A DNA stretch of 64,000 nt from Chloroflexi bacterium OLB14 (GTDB lineage Bacteria > Chloroflexota > Anaerolineae > Anaerolineales > Villigracilaceae), in the NCBI GenBank assembly GCA_001567105.1, contig LMZR01000053.1, positions 47,761-111,760 of the forward strand, written 5' to 3'. Positions 44,089 through 53,874 of this stretch are shown piece after piece (positions within the stretch are counted from its first letter, which is position 1; each line of letters starts with the position of its first letter). The translations under genes and the position numbers were made by a program. A model generated the notes under the pieces. That model saw only the letters and a list, made by a program, of their open reading frames with translations, was not told where the DNA came from and did no database searches.

Positions 44089-46323
44089 TTATGGGTTTGC
44101 CCCATTTGCTAAGTCTGTGGCTTTAATTTCAAAATACGATTTAATCATACGTGCCACCATCGGACCAGCCACACTAGCACCTTCGCCGCCGTTGTAAGCA
44201 AAAGCCACAACGATAATCTCTGGGTCATCATATGGGGCGTATGCAAGCGTCCATGAATGGGTGGGCCAAGCGCCAAAAGCACAACGGTTAGCGGCACGCG
44301 CAACATCATCACAATATTCAGCAGTGCCAGTTTTACCTGCCACAGCTATGGGGAAATCTGAAAACAAATCATGCAAAGTACCAAAGGCTGGGTCTGTTAC
44401 TGCTAGGCGTGTTCCTTCGCGCACTGCTTGAATAGATTCGGGCTTGATAGTTTTTAATTCATCTGTTAAATCACAATATGTATCAAAACATATATATTCT
44501 TGAATTAACGGATCTACAGTCACATCCCATTTCATGTTGGCGGTGAAAGGAGAAATTTGATAGCTATTTTGTGTCTCAAATTGTGATACTGTGAATTCCT
44601 CAGGGTTAAACCAATATGGGATAATATTTCCATCTCCATCTGTTACTTGATGTACCACTGTCGGTTGCATTAATTTGCCATAATTTGCAATTACAGAACC
44701 AGACATAAGCACTTGCAACGGAGTTGCTAATACATACCCTTGCCCCACGCTAGCAATATATGTATCACCTGTTGACCAGTTCTCCCCCGTATTGATGCGT
44801 TTCCAATCAGGCTCAGGAATCAAACCATCTTGTTCACCAAGCAGTTGAATACCTGAAGTTTCATCATATCCTAGTGCACGCGCATATTGGCGTAAACGCT
44901 CAATACCTAACCCTTGCGGAATTTCATCTTCATAACCGCCACCTAATTTGTAAAAGCAAACATTACTTGAATAAGCGATACATTGTAAAAAGCGTAAACT
45001 TCCGAAGCCACCAGGGTTTTGGTCAAAGATATGGTCAACGAATGGGCGCGTGTTGGCGTCTGAACAAATATCATTTGGATTAAATCTTTCACACAACAAC
45101 AATTGACCAGGCGTATCGATAATTTGATTCAAGTCCACTACACCTTCATTAATTGCACCCGTAGCAGTTGATAATTTGAACGTAGAGCCAGGTGGATACT
45201 CTGCTGAAATAGCATTATTCAATAGTGGCTTGCGCGGATCTTGACTTAACTGTTCATAATAATAAGCAGGAATAATTCTTGAAAAGCGATTATTTTCATA
45301 ATCAGGATAAGAAACCATAGCCAAAATTTCACCTGTTTTTGGGTTCATGGCAATAATTACACCGCTAGAAATTCTTGTGTTTCCGAAATAAGTATTCCAA
45401 AAACGCATTTCTTCCATAAATGTGGCTTGTGCCGCAGCTTGTAAGCGTGTGTCAATGCTCAAATAAACATTATTACCAGGTGAAGGTGCAATAGGTGGCT
45501 CTAAATTACGAATCTCTTGCCCTGCCACATCTACCTGCACAACTCGTAAACCATTTCTGCCAGTCAAAATATCTTGTAAAGAGGCTTCAACACCAGAATA
45601 ACCAATCTTATCGCGATTCAAAACATAGCCTTGGGCAACATATTCTTCTTCTAAACTAGCAGGGATAGGACCCAAAAAGCCGATTAAGTGTGCTGTCAAC
45701 GAGCCTGTTGGGTAATCCCGCACCGCCTCAATCTCGACCTCAACCCCCTGCCAATCCATCGCCTTTTCTTCTACCTTTCGAGCGATTTCCTCAGAGACAT
45801 TGCACGACACCCGCACAGGGCTATAAGGCGCAAGAGTATCTTGTAAAGCAACCATTTGTGCAATGCTCAAGCCTGGCACACATGCTGTAAATAATTTTGC
45901 TTCTTCCAAGGCAGTTTCGGTTAAATATCCACCAGGAACTTCTACAAGTGTTTCTTCGGTTATAGAATCTTCGGCAATAAAACTACCAGCAGGCACGTCA
46001 ATTAGTTTAGAGAGGTCACGATAAATTTGCTGAATATCTGAATTATCTTCAGGTAAATTCGCAGGAGTGATGATAATGTTGTATGTTGCAACATTACGAG
46101 CGAGGACGTATCCATTGCGATCGTAAATAATTCCACGCGGTGCTGGCACGCTAACTTCTTGCGTGTAATTATCTTTTGCGCGGGCGTTATAATCGGCGGT
46201 TTGAAAAATTTGCAAGTTAATTAATCTTGTGAATAACACACTAAAAGCTATAATAATAACGCCATAAATTGTTGCTATGCGCCATGTTTCAAAACGGACA
46301 GGGTTATTAGAATTAGAACTCAT
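44089..46323 (-). CDS. mrdA: Penicillin-binding protein 2 (elongation transpeptidase)
   Basis: 744 aa with an N-terminal membrane helix (residues 17-36). The transpeptidase motifs are S380-T-F-K (PPGSTFK), S452-S-N (YSSNVC) and KTG in VAGKTGTAEYC. Several cysteine pairs occur in the extracellular part. It cross-links peptidoglycan in the elongation complex with RodA, MreC and MreD. The start overlaps the mreD stop by 4 nt. Confidence 0.92.
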   Translation of the reverse strand: MSSNSNNPVRFETWRIATIYGVIIIAFSVLFTRLINLQIFQTADYNARAKDNYTQEVSVPAPRGIIYDRNGYVLARNVATYNIIITPANLPEDNSDIQQIYRDLSKLIDVPAGSFIAEDSITEETLVEVPGGYLTETALEEAKLFTACVPGLSIAQMVALQDTLAPYSPVRVSCNVSEEIARKVEEKAMDWQGVEVEIEAVRDYPTGSLTAHLIGFLGPIPASLEEEYVAQGYVLNRDKIGYSGVEASLQDILTGRNGLRVVQVDVAGQEIRNLEPPIAPSPGNNVYLSIDTRLQAAAQATFMEEMRFWNTYFGNTRISSGVIIAMNPKTGEILAMVSYPDYENNRFSRIIPAYYYEQLSQDPRKPLLNNAISAEYPPGSTFKLSTATGAINEGVVDLNQIIDTPGQLLLCERFNPNDICSDANTRPFVDHIFDQNPGGFGSLRFLQCIAYSSNVCFYKLGGGYEDEIPQGLGIERLRQYARALGYDETSGIQLLGEQDGLIPEPDWKRINTGENWSTGDTYIASVGQGYVLATPLQVLMSGSVIANYGKLMQPTVVHQVTDGDGNIIPYWFNPEEFTVSQFETQNSYQISPFTANMKWDVTVDPLIQEYICFDTYCDLTDELKTIKPESIQAVREGTRLAVTDPAFGTLHDLFSDFPIAVAGKTGTAEYCDDVARAANRCAFGAWPTHSWTLAYAPYDDPEIIVVAFAYNGGEGASVAGPMVARMIKSYFEIKATDLANGANP

Positions 46324-46820
46324 TCCATCACCTCAGCAGGGTAAACCCAATAAGATAAATCTCGCATTAACGTATAAGCAGGGATAGAAAACAGCATATT
46401 TAATAACAAAGTTGGCAGTGTGATTAAGGTGGAAACGTCTGCAAGTGAGAATGTGGTGCCTGACAAAGTTAAGACGATAAAAGATAAAGTATGCATTAAC
46501 AAAGTGCCAGCAAACACAACGCTAAACATTGCCAAAAGTGGAGCTTGCCACACACGCCTTTGTAATATTCTGGCAATGAAAACAATACCAAAATATCCAA
46601 TTACAAAAGTAATCCATGGTAAACCAGAGACAAAGCCAATAAATAAACAGGCAATTGCTGCCCAGTGCCAAGCAGAATCTACACGTTCCTGTAATGCCCA
46701 AGCCGCAATAATTAGCATGGGCAAATCGGCGTAGCCTTGTAATAACCTCATCTCACTAACGAGTGATGATTGTAAAATAACAGCTAGCCCAAGTAATGGG
46801 AACGCTATAATATTTCGCAT
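46320..46820 (-). CDS. mreD: Rod shape-determining membrane protein MreD
   Basis: 166 aa with five hydrophobic segments and little conserved sequence, as is normal for MreD. The assignment rests on size, topology and its place between mreC and mrdA, with a 4-nt overlap to the latter. It belongs to the elongation machinery in the membrane. Confidence 0.8.
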   Translation of the reverse strand: MRNIIAFPLLGLAVILQSSLVSEMRLLQGYADLPMLIIAAWALQERVDSAWHWAAIACLFIGFVSGLPWITFVIGYFGIVFIARILQRRVWQAPLLAMFSVVFAGTLLMHTLSFIVLTLSGTTFSLADVSTLITLPTLLLNMLFSIPAYTLMRDLSYWVYPAEVME

Positions 46821-46864
46821 GAATTAAACTTTACCACAAGCCATTAAATGTTTATGAAAATTTA

Positions 46865-47698
46865 TTAAGGGGAAACGGGCTCAAGCGGTGCAATATCTAC
46901 TGGGCGAAAGTTAGTAATAACTAAAACGATTTCGAGGCGAGTAAAATCCACGGCAGGTTGAACTGTCGCTTGTTGAAACAGCTCAAATTCCAGAGACCGA
47001 AGCGTAACCACTTGCCCAATAATTAAGTCTGCTGGATACCCTCCACCCAAGCCTGAAGTCAAAATTAAATCACCAGAATTTACTGTTATATTTTGAGAAA
47101 TTAAATCTAAAGAAACATCACCAGTAACAGAACCATATAAGACGGCATTTGTATCTGCATTTTGTAAATATACATTAACGCTAGAAGCAGGGTCGGTGAT
47201 TAATTGCACGCGAGCGGCATCTGCAATAACGGCATCAATCCTACCCACCAAGCCTTGATTTGTAACCACAGGCATACCACGTTGGATGTTATCGTTTGAA
47301 CCACGATTGATAATGATGTAATGCAAAAATGGACTAGGGTCGCGTCCAATCACTGAAGCGGCTTTATAAGTACTCTCAGGATTTGTACGAGAAAAATCTA
47401 CCAAGGCGGCTAAAATTTCGGTTTCATTAACTCGTTGTTGCAATTCAATCAATTGCGCTTGCAGTTGAGAAACCTGCGCTTCCAGATTTGCATTTTCTTG
47501 CCGCAATGTAACAATATCACGTGGGGCGGTGACTAAATCTTGAAAGCCACGATAACGTGTAAAAATCCATGTCTGAATTTCTATAAAGACAGAGCCAAAA
47601 CGATTAGAAGCCGAGCCAAAAAAACCACCCAATGCTAAGGCTAAAATACCACCCACTACTAAAAATATAATCGTTGTTTGTAAAGAACGGGAATTCAT
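46865..47698 (-). CDS. mreC: Rod shape-determining protein MreC
   Basis: 277 aa. One N-terminal helix (8-28), a coiled coil (LRQENANLEAQVSQLQAQLIEL, about 62-93) and the MreC beta-barrel with ASVIGRDPSPFLHYIIINRGSNDNIQRGMPVV. It links MreB filaments to PBP2 outside the membrane. It lies directly downstream of mreB. Confidence 0.9.
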   Translation of the reverse strand: MNSRSLQTTIIFLVVGGILALALGGFFGSASNRFGSVFIEIQTWIFTRYRGFQDLVTAPRDIVTLRQENANLEAQVSQLQAQLIELQQRVNETEILAALVDFSRTNPESTYKAASVIGRDPSPFLHYIIINRGSNDNIQRGMPVVTNQGLVGRIDAVIADAARVQLITDPASSVNVYLQNADTNAVLYGSVTGDVSLDLISQNITVNSGDLILTSGLGGGYPADLIIGQVVTLRSLEFELFQQATVQPAVDFTRLEIVLVITNFRPVDIAPLEPVSP

Positions 47699-47734
47699 TT
47701 TGATAAATTAAATTCTAGCTAACTTATACCGATA

Positions 47735-48799
47735 TTAATGGCGCGTACTGCCACGATCTAAGCCGACTAAGAAACGAGAGAGATTGTCATAATCTTCAAA
47801 GACAACAGCGGCGCCTCTTGCTACACAAGTGAGTGGGTCCTCTGCAACCCAAACTCTTAATTTAAGTTCATCGGTTAAGCGTTCTGCTAAGCCTTGTAAA
47901 AGTGCGCCACCACCTGCTAAACAGATACCAATATCCATTAAGTCTGCCACAATTTCAGGTGGAATTTCATCTAAAGCATCACGCACAGTATCAATGATCA
48001 CTTGTACCGAAGCGGATAAAGCCTCGCGAATTTCGATAGATGAAACTTCAACAGTTTCGGGTAAACCAGTTACCAAATTTCTACCGCGCACTTCCATTGT
48101 TTTTTCAGGCTGTAATGGATAGGCTGAACCAATTTGCCATTTGACCTGTTCCGCAATACCTTGCCCAATTAGCAGATTATATTTATTGCGCAAATACTGA
48201 ACAATATCTTGGTCTAATTCATCACCTGCTACTCTTAATGAGCGAGATGCCACCACTCCACTCATAGACATAACAGCTACCTCAGTAGTTCCGCCACCAA
48301 TATCTACAACCATCGAACCACGAATTTCAGAAACAGGCAAACCTGCGCCTAAAGCAGAGGCAATAGGCTCTTCAATTAGCATGGCTTGACGTGCACCCGC
48401 CGCCATAATTGCATCATATACAGCACGTTTTTCAACTTCAGTTACACCAGTAGGTAAGCCAATAATCACGCGTGGACGTGGCAACGGCACAACGCTTTGC
48501 TCATGCACCTTGCCAATAAAATATTCCAACATCACGCGCGTTACATCAAACTCAGCAATAACACCATCACGAATAGGACGTACAACAACTACATTGGCAG
48601 GAGTACGCCCAACCATCTCTTTTGCCTCTAGCCCAATGGCTAAAGGTTGGCGTAATCTTTTATCTACTGTTACCCAAGAAGGCTCATTGATAACAATCCC
48701 CTTCCCGCGTACATGCACCAACGTATTTGCTGTGCCGAGGTCTATGGCGATATCTAAAGAAAAAATGCCTAGTAGCCAGTTAATAGGGTTGAATGCCAA
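47735..48799 (-). CDS. mreB: Rod shape-determining actin homologue MreB
   Basis: 354 aa. Actin-fold motifs are visible: DIAIDLGTANTLVHVRGKGIV (phosphate 1), VVDIGGGTTEVAVMSM (phosphate 2) and ICLAGGGALLQGL (adenosine). It forms filaments that direct wall synthesis. TAGGAG precedes the ATG, and TATAAT at 48838-48843 is a likely -10 box for the whole mre-min block, opposite udk. Confidence 0.94.
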   Translation of the reverse strand: MAFNPINWLLGIFSLDIAIDLGTANTLVHVRGKGIVINEPSWVTVDKRLRQPLAIGLEAKEMVGRTPANVVVVRPIRDGVIAEFDVTRVMLEYFIGKVHEQSVVPLPRPRVIIGLPTGVTEVEKRAVYDAIMAAGARQAMLIEEPIASALGAGLPVSEIRGSMVVDIGGGTTEVAVMSMSGVVASRSLRVAGDELDQDIVQYLRNKYNLLIGQGIAEQVKWQIGSAYPLQPEKTMEVRGRNLVTGLPETVEVSSIEIREALSASVQVIIDTVRDALDEIPPEIVADLMDIGICLAGGGALLQGLAERLTDELKLRVWVAEDPLTCVARGAAVVFEDYDNLSRFLVGLDRGSTRH

Positions 48800-48837
48800 A
48801 ATCGGCTCCTAAGAAAAGAATTAACATTAATAGGACA

Positions 48838-48843
48838 ATTATA
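48838..48843 (-). promoter_or_regulatory. -10 box for the mreB transcript
   Basis: TATAAT on the minus strand, about 38 nt before the mreB ATG, leaving room for a leader with a TAGGAG ribosome site. No good -35 is seen. The divergent udk promoter is 64 bp away. Confidence 0.45.
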
Positions 48844-48906
48844 CCATGAGGGTTAAAACTAGATTTGTGGTATGGCAACCAACTTCAAGGTCACAGGCGA
48901 AGCGGT

Positions 48907-48920
48907 TATAATCAAAAATA
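48907..48920 (+). promoter_or_regulatory. -10 box placing the udk start at the transcript 5' end
   Basis: TATAAT (48907-48912) is followed by 7 nt and then ATG (48920), the same geometry as at potA. No ribosome-binding site fits, so a leaderless mRNA is likely. The -35 (TTCAAG) is weak. Confidence 0.5.
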
Positions 48921-49543
48921 TGATGCATAAAATTCCATTAGTTATCGGTATTGCAGGCGGGTCTGGTTCTGGCAAAACAACTGTCGTCAATGAAATTTTG
49001 AAACGTGTGGGTGAAGAACGCATTGCATTTTTACAACACGATTCATATTATAAAGATTTAACTGGCTTGCCACCTGCACAACGAGCGGATATCAATTTTG
49101 ATCATCCAGACTCTTTAGAAACTGAATTGCTGATTCAACACATCGCTTCATTGCGTGACTTTATGCCTGTTTCTGTTCCAACATACGATTTCGCCACTGA
49201 CAGCCGTACCAGCCAAACCTTGCGCGTTGATCCAAAGAATGTAATTTTAGTTGAGGGGATTTTGATTTTTGCTGAACCCGAACTTAGAAAAATGTTTGAC
49301 TTAAAAATTTTTGTAGATACCGATGCCGACATTCGATTAATTCGCCGTTTACATCGTGATATAACTGAACGTAGTCGAACAACTGAATATGTGATTCAAC
49401 AATATCAAGCCACTGTGAGACCCATGCATTTAGAATTCGTAGAACCATCTAAACGCTATGCAGATGTAATCATCCCTGAAGGTGGGCATAATGTGGCGGC
49501 ATTAGATATGGTTGTAGCGCGGATTGAAACTTTACTGAAATAG
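48920..49543 (+). CDS. udk: Uridine kinase
   Basis: 207 aa from ATG 48920 (a second ATG follows at once). Walker A is GIAGGSGSGKTT; LQHDSYYKDL, NFDHPDSLETELL and VPTYDFATDSRT are the uridine-kinase substrate loops. DADIRLIRRLHRDITERSRT is the lid region. It phosphorylates uridine and cytidine in pyrimidine salvage. The promoter position argues against any start further upstream. Confidence 0.92.
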   Translation: MMHKIPLVIGIAGGSGSGKTTVVNEILKRVGEERIAFLQHDSYYKDLTGLPPAQRADINFDHPDSLETELLIQHIASLRDFMPVSVPTYDFATDSRTSQTLRVDPKNVILVEGILIFAEPELRKMFDLKIFVDTDADIRLIRRLHRDITERSRTTEYVIQQYQATVRPMHLEFVEPSKRYADVIIPEGGHNVAALDMVVARIETLLK

Positions 49544-49550
49544 TAAACAC

Positions 49551-49602
49551 CGTCCGCAGGTTGGATGATGAATTTCAATCATTCAATAAAACCTGCGGGA
49601 CG
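49551..49602. repeat. Palindromic repeat (CCCGCAGGTTT family)
   Basis: CGTCCGCAGGTT and AACCTGCGGGACG arms enclose a 27-nt loop with GATGAATTTCAATCATTC. It lies between udk and the cyclophilin gene. Confidence 0.7.
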
Positions 49603-49627
49603 TTATATAAAAAGGAGATTGAAAAAC

Positions 49628-50137
49628 ATGACCAAGCAATATAGCAAGCCACCCGAAATGCAGATTGACCCAAAGAAAAAATATAAAGCACACATGGAAA
49701 CAGATAACGGCACAATGGTGATTGAATTATTTGCAGATAAAACACCAGTGACTGTTAACAATTTTGTTTTCTTAGCCCGCGAAGGATATTATGATGGCGT
49801 TATCTTTCATCGTGTGATTGCAAACTTCATGGCACAAGGCGGTGACCCAACTGGCACTGGGCGTGGCGGACCTGGCTATAAATTTCAGGATGAATTTGAC
49901 CCAACTTTGAAACATGATAAGCAAGGTGTTTTATCTATGGCGAATGCGGGACCCGCTACCAATGGCTCACAATTTTTCATTACACATTTACCTACACCAC
50001 ATTTAGATGGCAGACACTCTGTCTTTGGGCAAGTAGTAGAAGGTTTGGATGTGTTAATGTCAATCCAACCACGTGACCCAAGCAACGTCAATGCACCTGC
50101 TGTGAAAATTATTGGGATTAAGATTGAAGAAAGTTAG
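49628..50137 (+). CDS. Cyclophilin-type peptidyl-prolyl isomerase, cytoplasmic
   Basis: 169 aa from ATG 49628, preceded by AAAAGGAG. No signal or anchor. The domain matches the copy at 23706-24368: [52 protein letters not shown]. The catalytic arginine is present. It catalyses proline isomerisation in cytoplasmic protein folding. Confidence 0.92.
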   Translation: MTKQYSKPPEMQIDPKKKYKAHMETDNGTMVIELFADKTPVTVNNFVFLAREGYYDGVIFHRVIANFMAQGGDPTGTGRGGPGYKFQDEFDPTLKHDKQGVLSMANAGPATNGSQFFITHLPTPHLDGRHSVFGQVVEGLDVLMSIQPRDPSNVNAPAVKIIGIKIEES

Positions 50138-50834
50138 TAAAGTTACAGGTCAAGGGTCGAAGGTGAAAAGAGGAAAGAAGAAAGAAGAAAGTGGAAAGCG
50201 GAAAGTAAAAAGTGGCAAGAAGCGAGTAAGCGAAGTAGAGAAAAGCAAATCATCTGACTTGCGACCTGAGACTTTAGACTCAAAACCAAAATCAAACTTC
50301 ACCACAAATCTCTTGCGGATTGTGGCTGTTTTGGCTGTGATTGGAATTACAGTCTACATTTATAGCATTCGAGATAGAGTTGAAGAATTTACGCAATATG
50401 GATACTTTGGCATCTTCTTAATCATGTTGTTAGCCAATGCCACTGTGATTCTGCCAGCACCTGGCGTTGCTGTTGTGTTTGCAATGGGCAGTGTTTTTAA
50501 TCCATTAGGTGTGGCATTATCAGCAGGGATTGGTGGCGCGCTTGGTGAAATCACAGGTTATTTAGCAGGCTTTAGTGGTCAGGCTGTTGTTGAGAATACA
50601 CAAGTTTATAACCGCATCATGCCGTGGATTAAAAAATATGGCGCGTGGGTGATTTTAATTTTATCTGCGATTCCAAATCCATTTTTTGATATTGCAGGCA
50701 TTGCGGCAGGGATTGCGAAAATTCCAACGTGGCAATTTCTACTCGCCTGTTGGGTTGGACAGACGATTAAGATGGCAATGTTTGCTTATGCTGGGTATTA
50801 CTCAATTGATTGGATTGCGAATTTTTATGACTAG
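50124..50834 (+). CDS. VTT/DedA-like (SNARE-associated) membrane protein
   Basis: About 236 aa; the start is uncertain (TTG 50112 or 50124, or GTG 50163). The first 55 residues are lysine/serine-rich and come from a GAAAGTGGAAAG-type simple repeat. Then a helix (65-82) and the VTT domain with [34 protein letters not shown] and [18 protein letters not shown]. Family members help move lipids across membranes. It overlaps the cyclophilin gene end. Confidence 0.75.
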   Translation: MKKVSKVTGQGSKVKRGKKKEESGKRKVKSGKKRVSEVEKSKSSDLRPETLDSKPKSNFTTNLLRIVAVLAVIGITVYIYSIRDRVEEFTQYGYFGIFLIMLLANATVILPAPGVAVVFAMGSVFNPLGVALSAGIGGALGEITGYLAGFSGQAVVENTQVYNRIMPWIKKYGAWVILILSAIPNPFFDIAGIAAGIAKIPTWQFLLACWVGQTIKMAMFAYAGYYSIDWIANFYD

Positions 50835-50839
50835 AATCG

Positions 50840-50945
50840 GTGGTCGAGTAGGCGGCGGGTCTCGATACAGACTTGGTTTCGATACGTCACTTCGTGACTA
50901 CTCAACCTTCGTCCTACTCGACCAACGCCGCCGTATCGAGACCAC
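50840..50945. repeat. TGGTCGAGTAG / CGTATCGAGACCA repeat, complex copy
   Basis: GGTGGTCGAGTAGG begins the unit and CCGTATCGAGACCA ends it. Inside are GTCTCGATACAGAC, GATACGTCACTTCGTGACTA and CCTACTCGACCAACG, so it is a nested pair of palindromes. Simpler copies are at 56461-56506, 56540-56593 and 58391-58441. Confidence 0.8.
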
Positions 50946-50966
50946 ATATAAAAAAGGAGATTCAAC

Positions 50967-52328
50967 ATGACTGGTTACGACAAAATTGATTCTTATATAG
51001 ACAAGAACTTAGAAAAAAGCTTGGAGGAGTTAAAAGTTTACGTTCGGCAACCAAGTATCAGCGCGCAAGGAATCGGACTCAAAGAATGTGCCCAACTCGT
51101 CAAAGAGATGTTAGAGAAGCGGGGATTCAAATCTCAAATCATGGAGACGGATGGCGCACCTGTTGTGTTTGGAGAACGAAAAGGCAAAAGCGATAAAACG
51201 ATTCTGATCTACAATCATTATGATGTGCAACCACCTGAACCATTGGAGTTGTGGGATAGCCCGCCATTTGAACCCGAAGTGCGTGATGGAAAAATGTATG
51301 GGCGTGGAATTAGTGATGATAAAAGTCATTTCACCTCTCGTTTGTTAGCCATTGATGCCTTCTTAGCAGAAGAAGGTGAATTGCCTTGTACTATCAAATT
51401 TATTGTGGAAGGTGAAGAAGAAACTGCTAGCGTGCATTTGCATGATTTCATCAGCAATAATATAGAAACATTAAAAGCAGATGCTTGCATTTGGGAATTT
51501 GGTGGCGTGGATCATCGTGATAAGCCTATGCAATATCTTGGTTTGCGTGGCATATGTTATGTTGAACTTTCTGTCAAATCTTTAGGCATTGATGTTCATT
51601 CTGGTTTGGGCGGAAGTATTTTCCCTAACGCGGCATGGAGATTAACTTGGGCATTAAATAGTTTGAAAGGCATTGATGAAAAAATTCGCATCGCAGGTTT
51701 TTATGATGACGTAGTGCAACCCACACAACGTGACCGTGACATGATGGCACAATTGCCCGATGTTGAAGAAGTTTATAAAAAACAATTTGGGGTTAAAGAA
51801 TTTATCAAAGGCTTACAAGGTGGCGTGGATTTAAAAATGGAAGAAGTGTTCGTGCCAACTTGTACGATATGCGGAATCACCAGTGGCTATCAAGGACCTG
51901 GTTCAAAAACAGTGCAACCTGCTTTTGCATCTGCCAAAGTTGATTTTCGTTTGGTGCCAAATCAAAAACCAAAAGATATTGTGCAAAAATTACGTCAGCA
52001 TTTGGATAAAGAAGGTTTTAGTGATGTGGAAATTAATTTCCTCGGTGGTGAGCCTGCCGCTCGCACAGACCCTGATCATCCATTTGTAAAAATTGTTTTG
52101 GATACTGCTGAAGATGTCTATGATGCCAAAATGGAAGTTGTGCCAATGATTGGTGGTTCGGGACCAAACTATCCGTTCGTACATGACCTCGGCTTGCCTG
52201 TTGTTACCATGGGCTTAGGCTACCCTGACACAAAAGCCCACGCTCCCAATGAAAATATTAGACTCGATTTGTATCCGCAACATTCAAAGCATTTGGCGAG
52301 GGTGATGAGGGAATTTAGTAAGCAGTAA
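50967..52328 (+). CDS. M20-family dipeptidase/peptidase
   Basis: 453 aa. Zinc-site motifs: ILIYNHYDVQPPEP (first histidine and catalytic aspartate), YGRGISDDKSH, and VEGEEETAS with the catalytic glutamate. The late APNENIRLDLY segment holds another ligand region. It matches the CNDP/DapE-like M20 dipeptidases in length. AAAGGAG precedes the ATG. It hydrolyses small peptides; specificity is unknown. Confidence 0.9.
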   Translation: MTGYDKIDSYIDKNLEKSLEELKVYVRQPSISAQGIGLKECAQLVKEMLEKRGFKSQIMETDGAPVVFGERKGKSDKTILIYNHYDVQPPEPLELWDSPPFEPEVRDGKMYGRGISDDKSHFTSRLLAIDAFLAEEGELPCTIKFIVEGEEETASVHLHDFISNNIETLKADACIWEFGGVDHRDKPMQYLGLRGICYVELSVKSLGIDVHSGLGGSIFPNAAWRLTWALNSLKGIDEKIRIAGFYDDVVQPTQRDRDMMAQLPDVEEVYKKQFGVKEFIKGLQGGVDLKMEEVFVPTCTICGITSGYQGPGSKTVQPAFASAKVDFRLVPNQKPKDIVQKLRQHLDKEGFSDVEINFLGGEPAARTDPDHPFVKIVLDTAEDVYDAKMEVVPMIGGSGPNYPFVHDLGLPVVTMGLGYPDTKAHAPNENIRLDLYPQHSKHLARVMREFSKQ

Positions 52329-52344
52329 TCAGTGAGTAGTAATC

Positions 52345-52381
52345 AGGTGACAGTCACTTTCAAAGCGACTGTCACCTTTTT
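52345..52381. terminator. Intrinsic terminator between dipeptidase and rtcB
   Basis: AGGTGACAGTC (52345-52355) and GACTGTCACCT (52367-52377) form a perfect 11-bp stem followed by T5. It serves the dipeptidase and perhaps also the convergent rtcB. Confidence 0.8.
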
Positions 52382-52383
52382 AT

Positions 52384-53808
52384 CTAAATATCCCCAGGCT
52401 CATCTGCCATTCTTACAATTTTCGGCGTGAACTTGCCAATTACATCCACCAAATCATGTTGAGCAGAAATGACTTCATCAATCGGCTTATAGGCTTGTGG
52501 AGATTCATCAATGCCGCCGCCAAGCAACGTCACTCCACGTTCTTTGAGATAATCATCTCTGCTTGATTTGCTAATGGAGTTAATCGCGGCTCGTCTGCTC
52601 ATTAAACGTCCAGCACCATGTGATGCTGATTCAAGTGATTCGCTTACGCCTCTACCTCTGACTACATAACCTGCATCTCCCATTGAACCAGGGATAACTC
52701 CTAAAACGCCAGCACCTGCAGGAGTAGCACCTTTTCTATGCACAATCACTTCTTTGCCATCAGCAAGTTTTTCTTTCCATGCAAAGTTGTGATGATTTTC
52801 AACTACAGCAACTTCTTTCAAACCAACCGATGCAGACACTCTTTTATGAATGATGTAATGATTGGCAGATGCGAATCTTCCAGCCAATTCCATCGAGACC
52901 CAATATTCTGCGCCATCTTCTGAATCTAAATCTAACCAAGCCAAGTGACGCACACTTTTATCAAGGTCAGGATGTTTTTCCATAGCAAGTTTGCTAAACC
53001 TATCGGCAATCTTTGCACCAACACCTCTTGAACCACTATGTGAAAGCAAGGCTAAATATTCGCCTGCTTTTAATCCAAACATATCTTCATGCAAGCGAAA
53101 TGATCCCCACTCCACAAAATGATTTCCAGTTCCGCTTGTGCCAAGTTGATTCATAGCAGTATCTTTCAAGGTTCTTAATTGTTTGGTGGCATACCAAGCA
53201 TCATCATCTAACACTGCATGATTGGCTCTTTTACTACCTGTCCATTTTGCACCCATGCCAAAAGCAGTTTCATTCCACAATGATTCTTCAAACATGCCTT
53301 TCTTTTGTCCAAGCAAAATCGGCGAGACTTCATATAAAGATAATCTCATTCGGCAAGCAATATCTACACCCACAGCATAAGGGATGACGATATGATTTTC
53401 AGTTGCTAAGACTCCGCCAATTGGAAGTCCATACCCGACGTGAGCATCAGGCATCAACGCACCTGTTACTGTGATAGGCAAACGCATCGCATTTTGCATC
53501 TGCTTGATTGCTTCACTGTCAATTTGGTCTTGTCCCCAAATTGGGAAAGGCAATGCTTGCTCTCTCAACGCATCAATAGATGGTTCATCTTTTTTATTGG
53601 CTTGAATGCAAGCGCGTGCTAGGTCTGCTAATAAATTGTCAGCCAAAAATTCGGTTGGGTTTTGGCGAACAGCATCCAGCCGAGTCAGAGCCGTTTCTCT
53701 ATCCAGACCTGATTCGATTAATTTATTGCCTGCATCTTTTGCAAGCCCGATAATTTTTCCCTCGCCCCAATTATTTAATTTCAGGATTTTTCCTGTGATG
53801 ATGTCCAT
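52384..53808 (-). CDS. rtcB: RNA ligase RtcB
   Basis: 474 aa. All metal and guanylylation landmarks are seen: AVGVDIACRM (Asp, Cys), GTSGTGNHFVEWG, LSHSGSRGVG, ENHHNFAWKE and HRKGATPAGAG, with SHGAGRLMSRRAA near the end. It joins 2',3'-cyclic phosphate or 3'-phosphate RNA ends to 5'-OH ends in RNA repair. No Archease or RtcA gene is adjacent. GAGGTGA precedes the ATG. Confidence 0.92.
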   Translation of the reverse strand: MDIITGKILKLNNWGEGKIIGLAKDAGNKLIESGLDRETALTRLDAVRQNPTEFLADNLLADLARACIQANKKDEPSIDALREQALPFPIWGQDQIDSEAIKQMQNAMRLPITVTGALMPDAHVGYGLPIGGVLATENHIVIPYAVGVDIACRMRLSLYEVSPILLGQKKGMFEESLWNETAFGMGAKWTGSKRANHAVLDDDAWYATKQLRTLKDTAMNQLGTSGTGNHFVEWGSFRLHEDMFGLKAGEYLALLSHSGSRGVGAKIADRFSKLAMEKHPDLDKSVRHLAWLDLDSEDGAEYWVSMELAGRFASANHYIIHKRVSASVGLKEVAVVENHHNFAWKEKLADGKEVIVHRKGATPAGAGVLGVIPGSMGDAGYVVRGRGVSESLESASHGAGRLMSRRAAINSISKSSRDDYLKERGVTLLGGGIDESPQAYKPIDEVISAQHDLVDVIGKFTPKIVRMADEPGDI

Positions 53809-53821
53809 AATATTTCACCTC

Positions 53822-53874
53822 GTACAGCAACATTTATGTTGCTTCGCATAATCGCAAGATAAATCTTGCGCTAC
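53822..53874. repeat. Double-hairpin repeat (CATTTATG / GATAAATC family)
   Basis: AGCAACATTTATGTTGCT and CGCAAGATAAATCTTGCG are the two stems. The second has CAAG/CTTG where the copy at 40961-41013 has CGAG/CTCG, a compensatory change. Confidence 0.75.
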
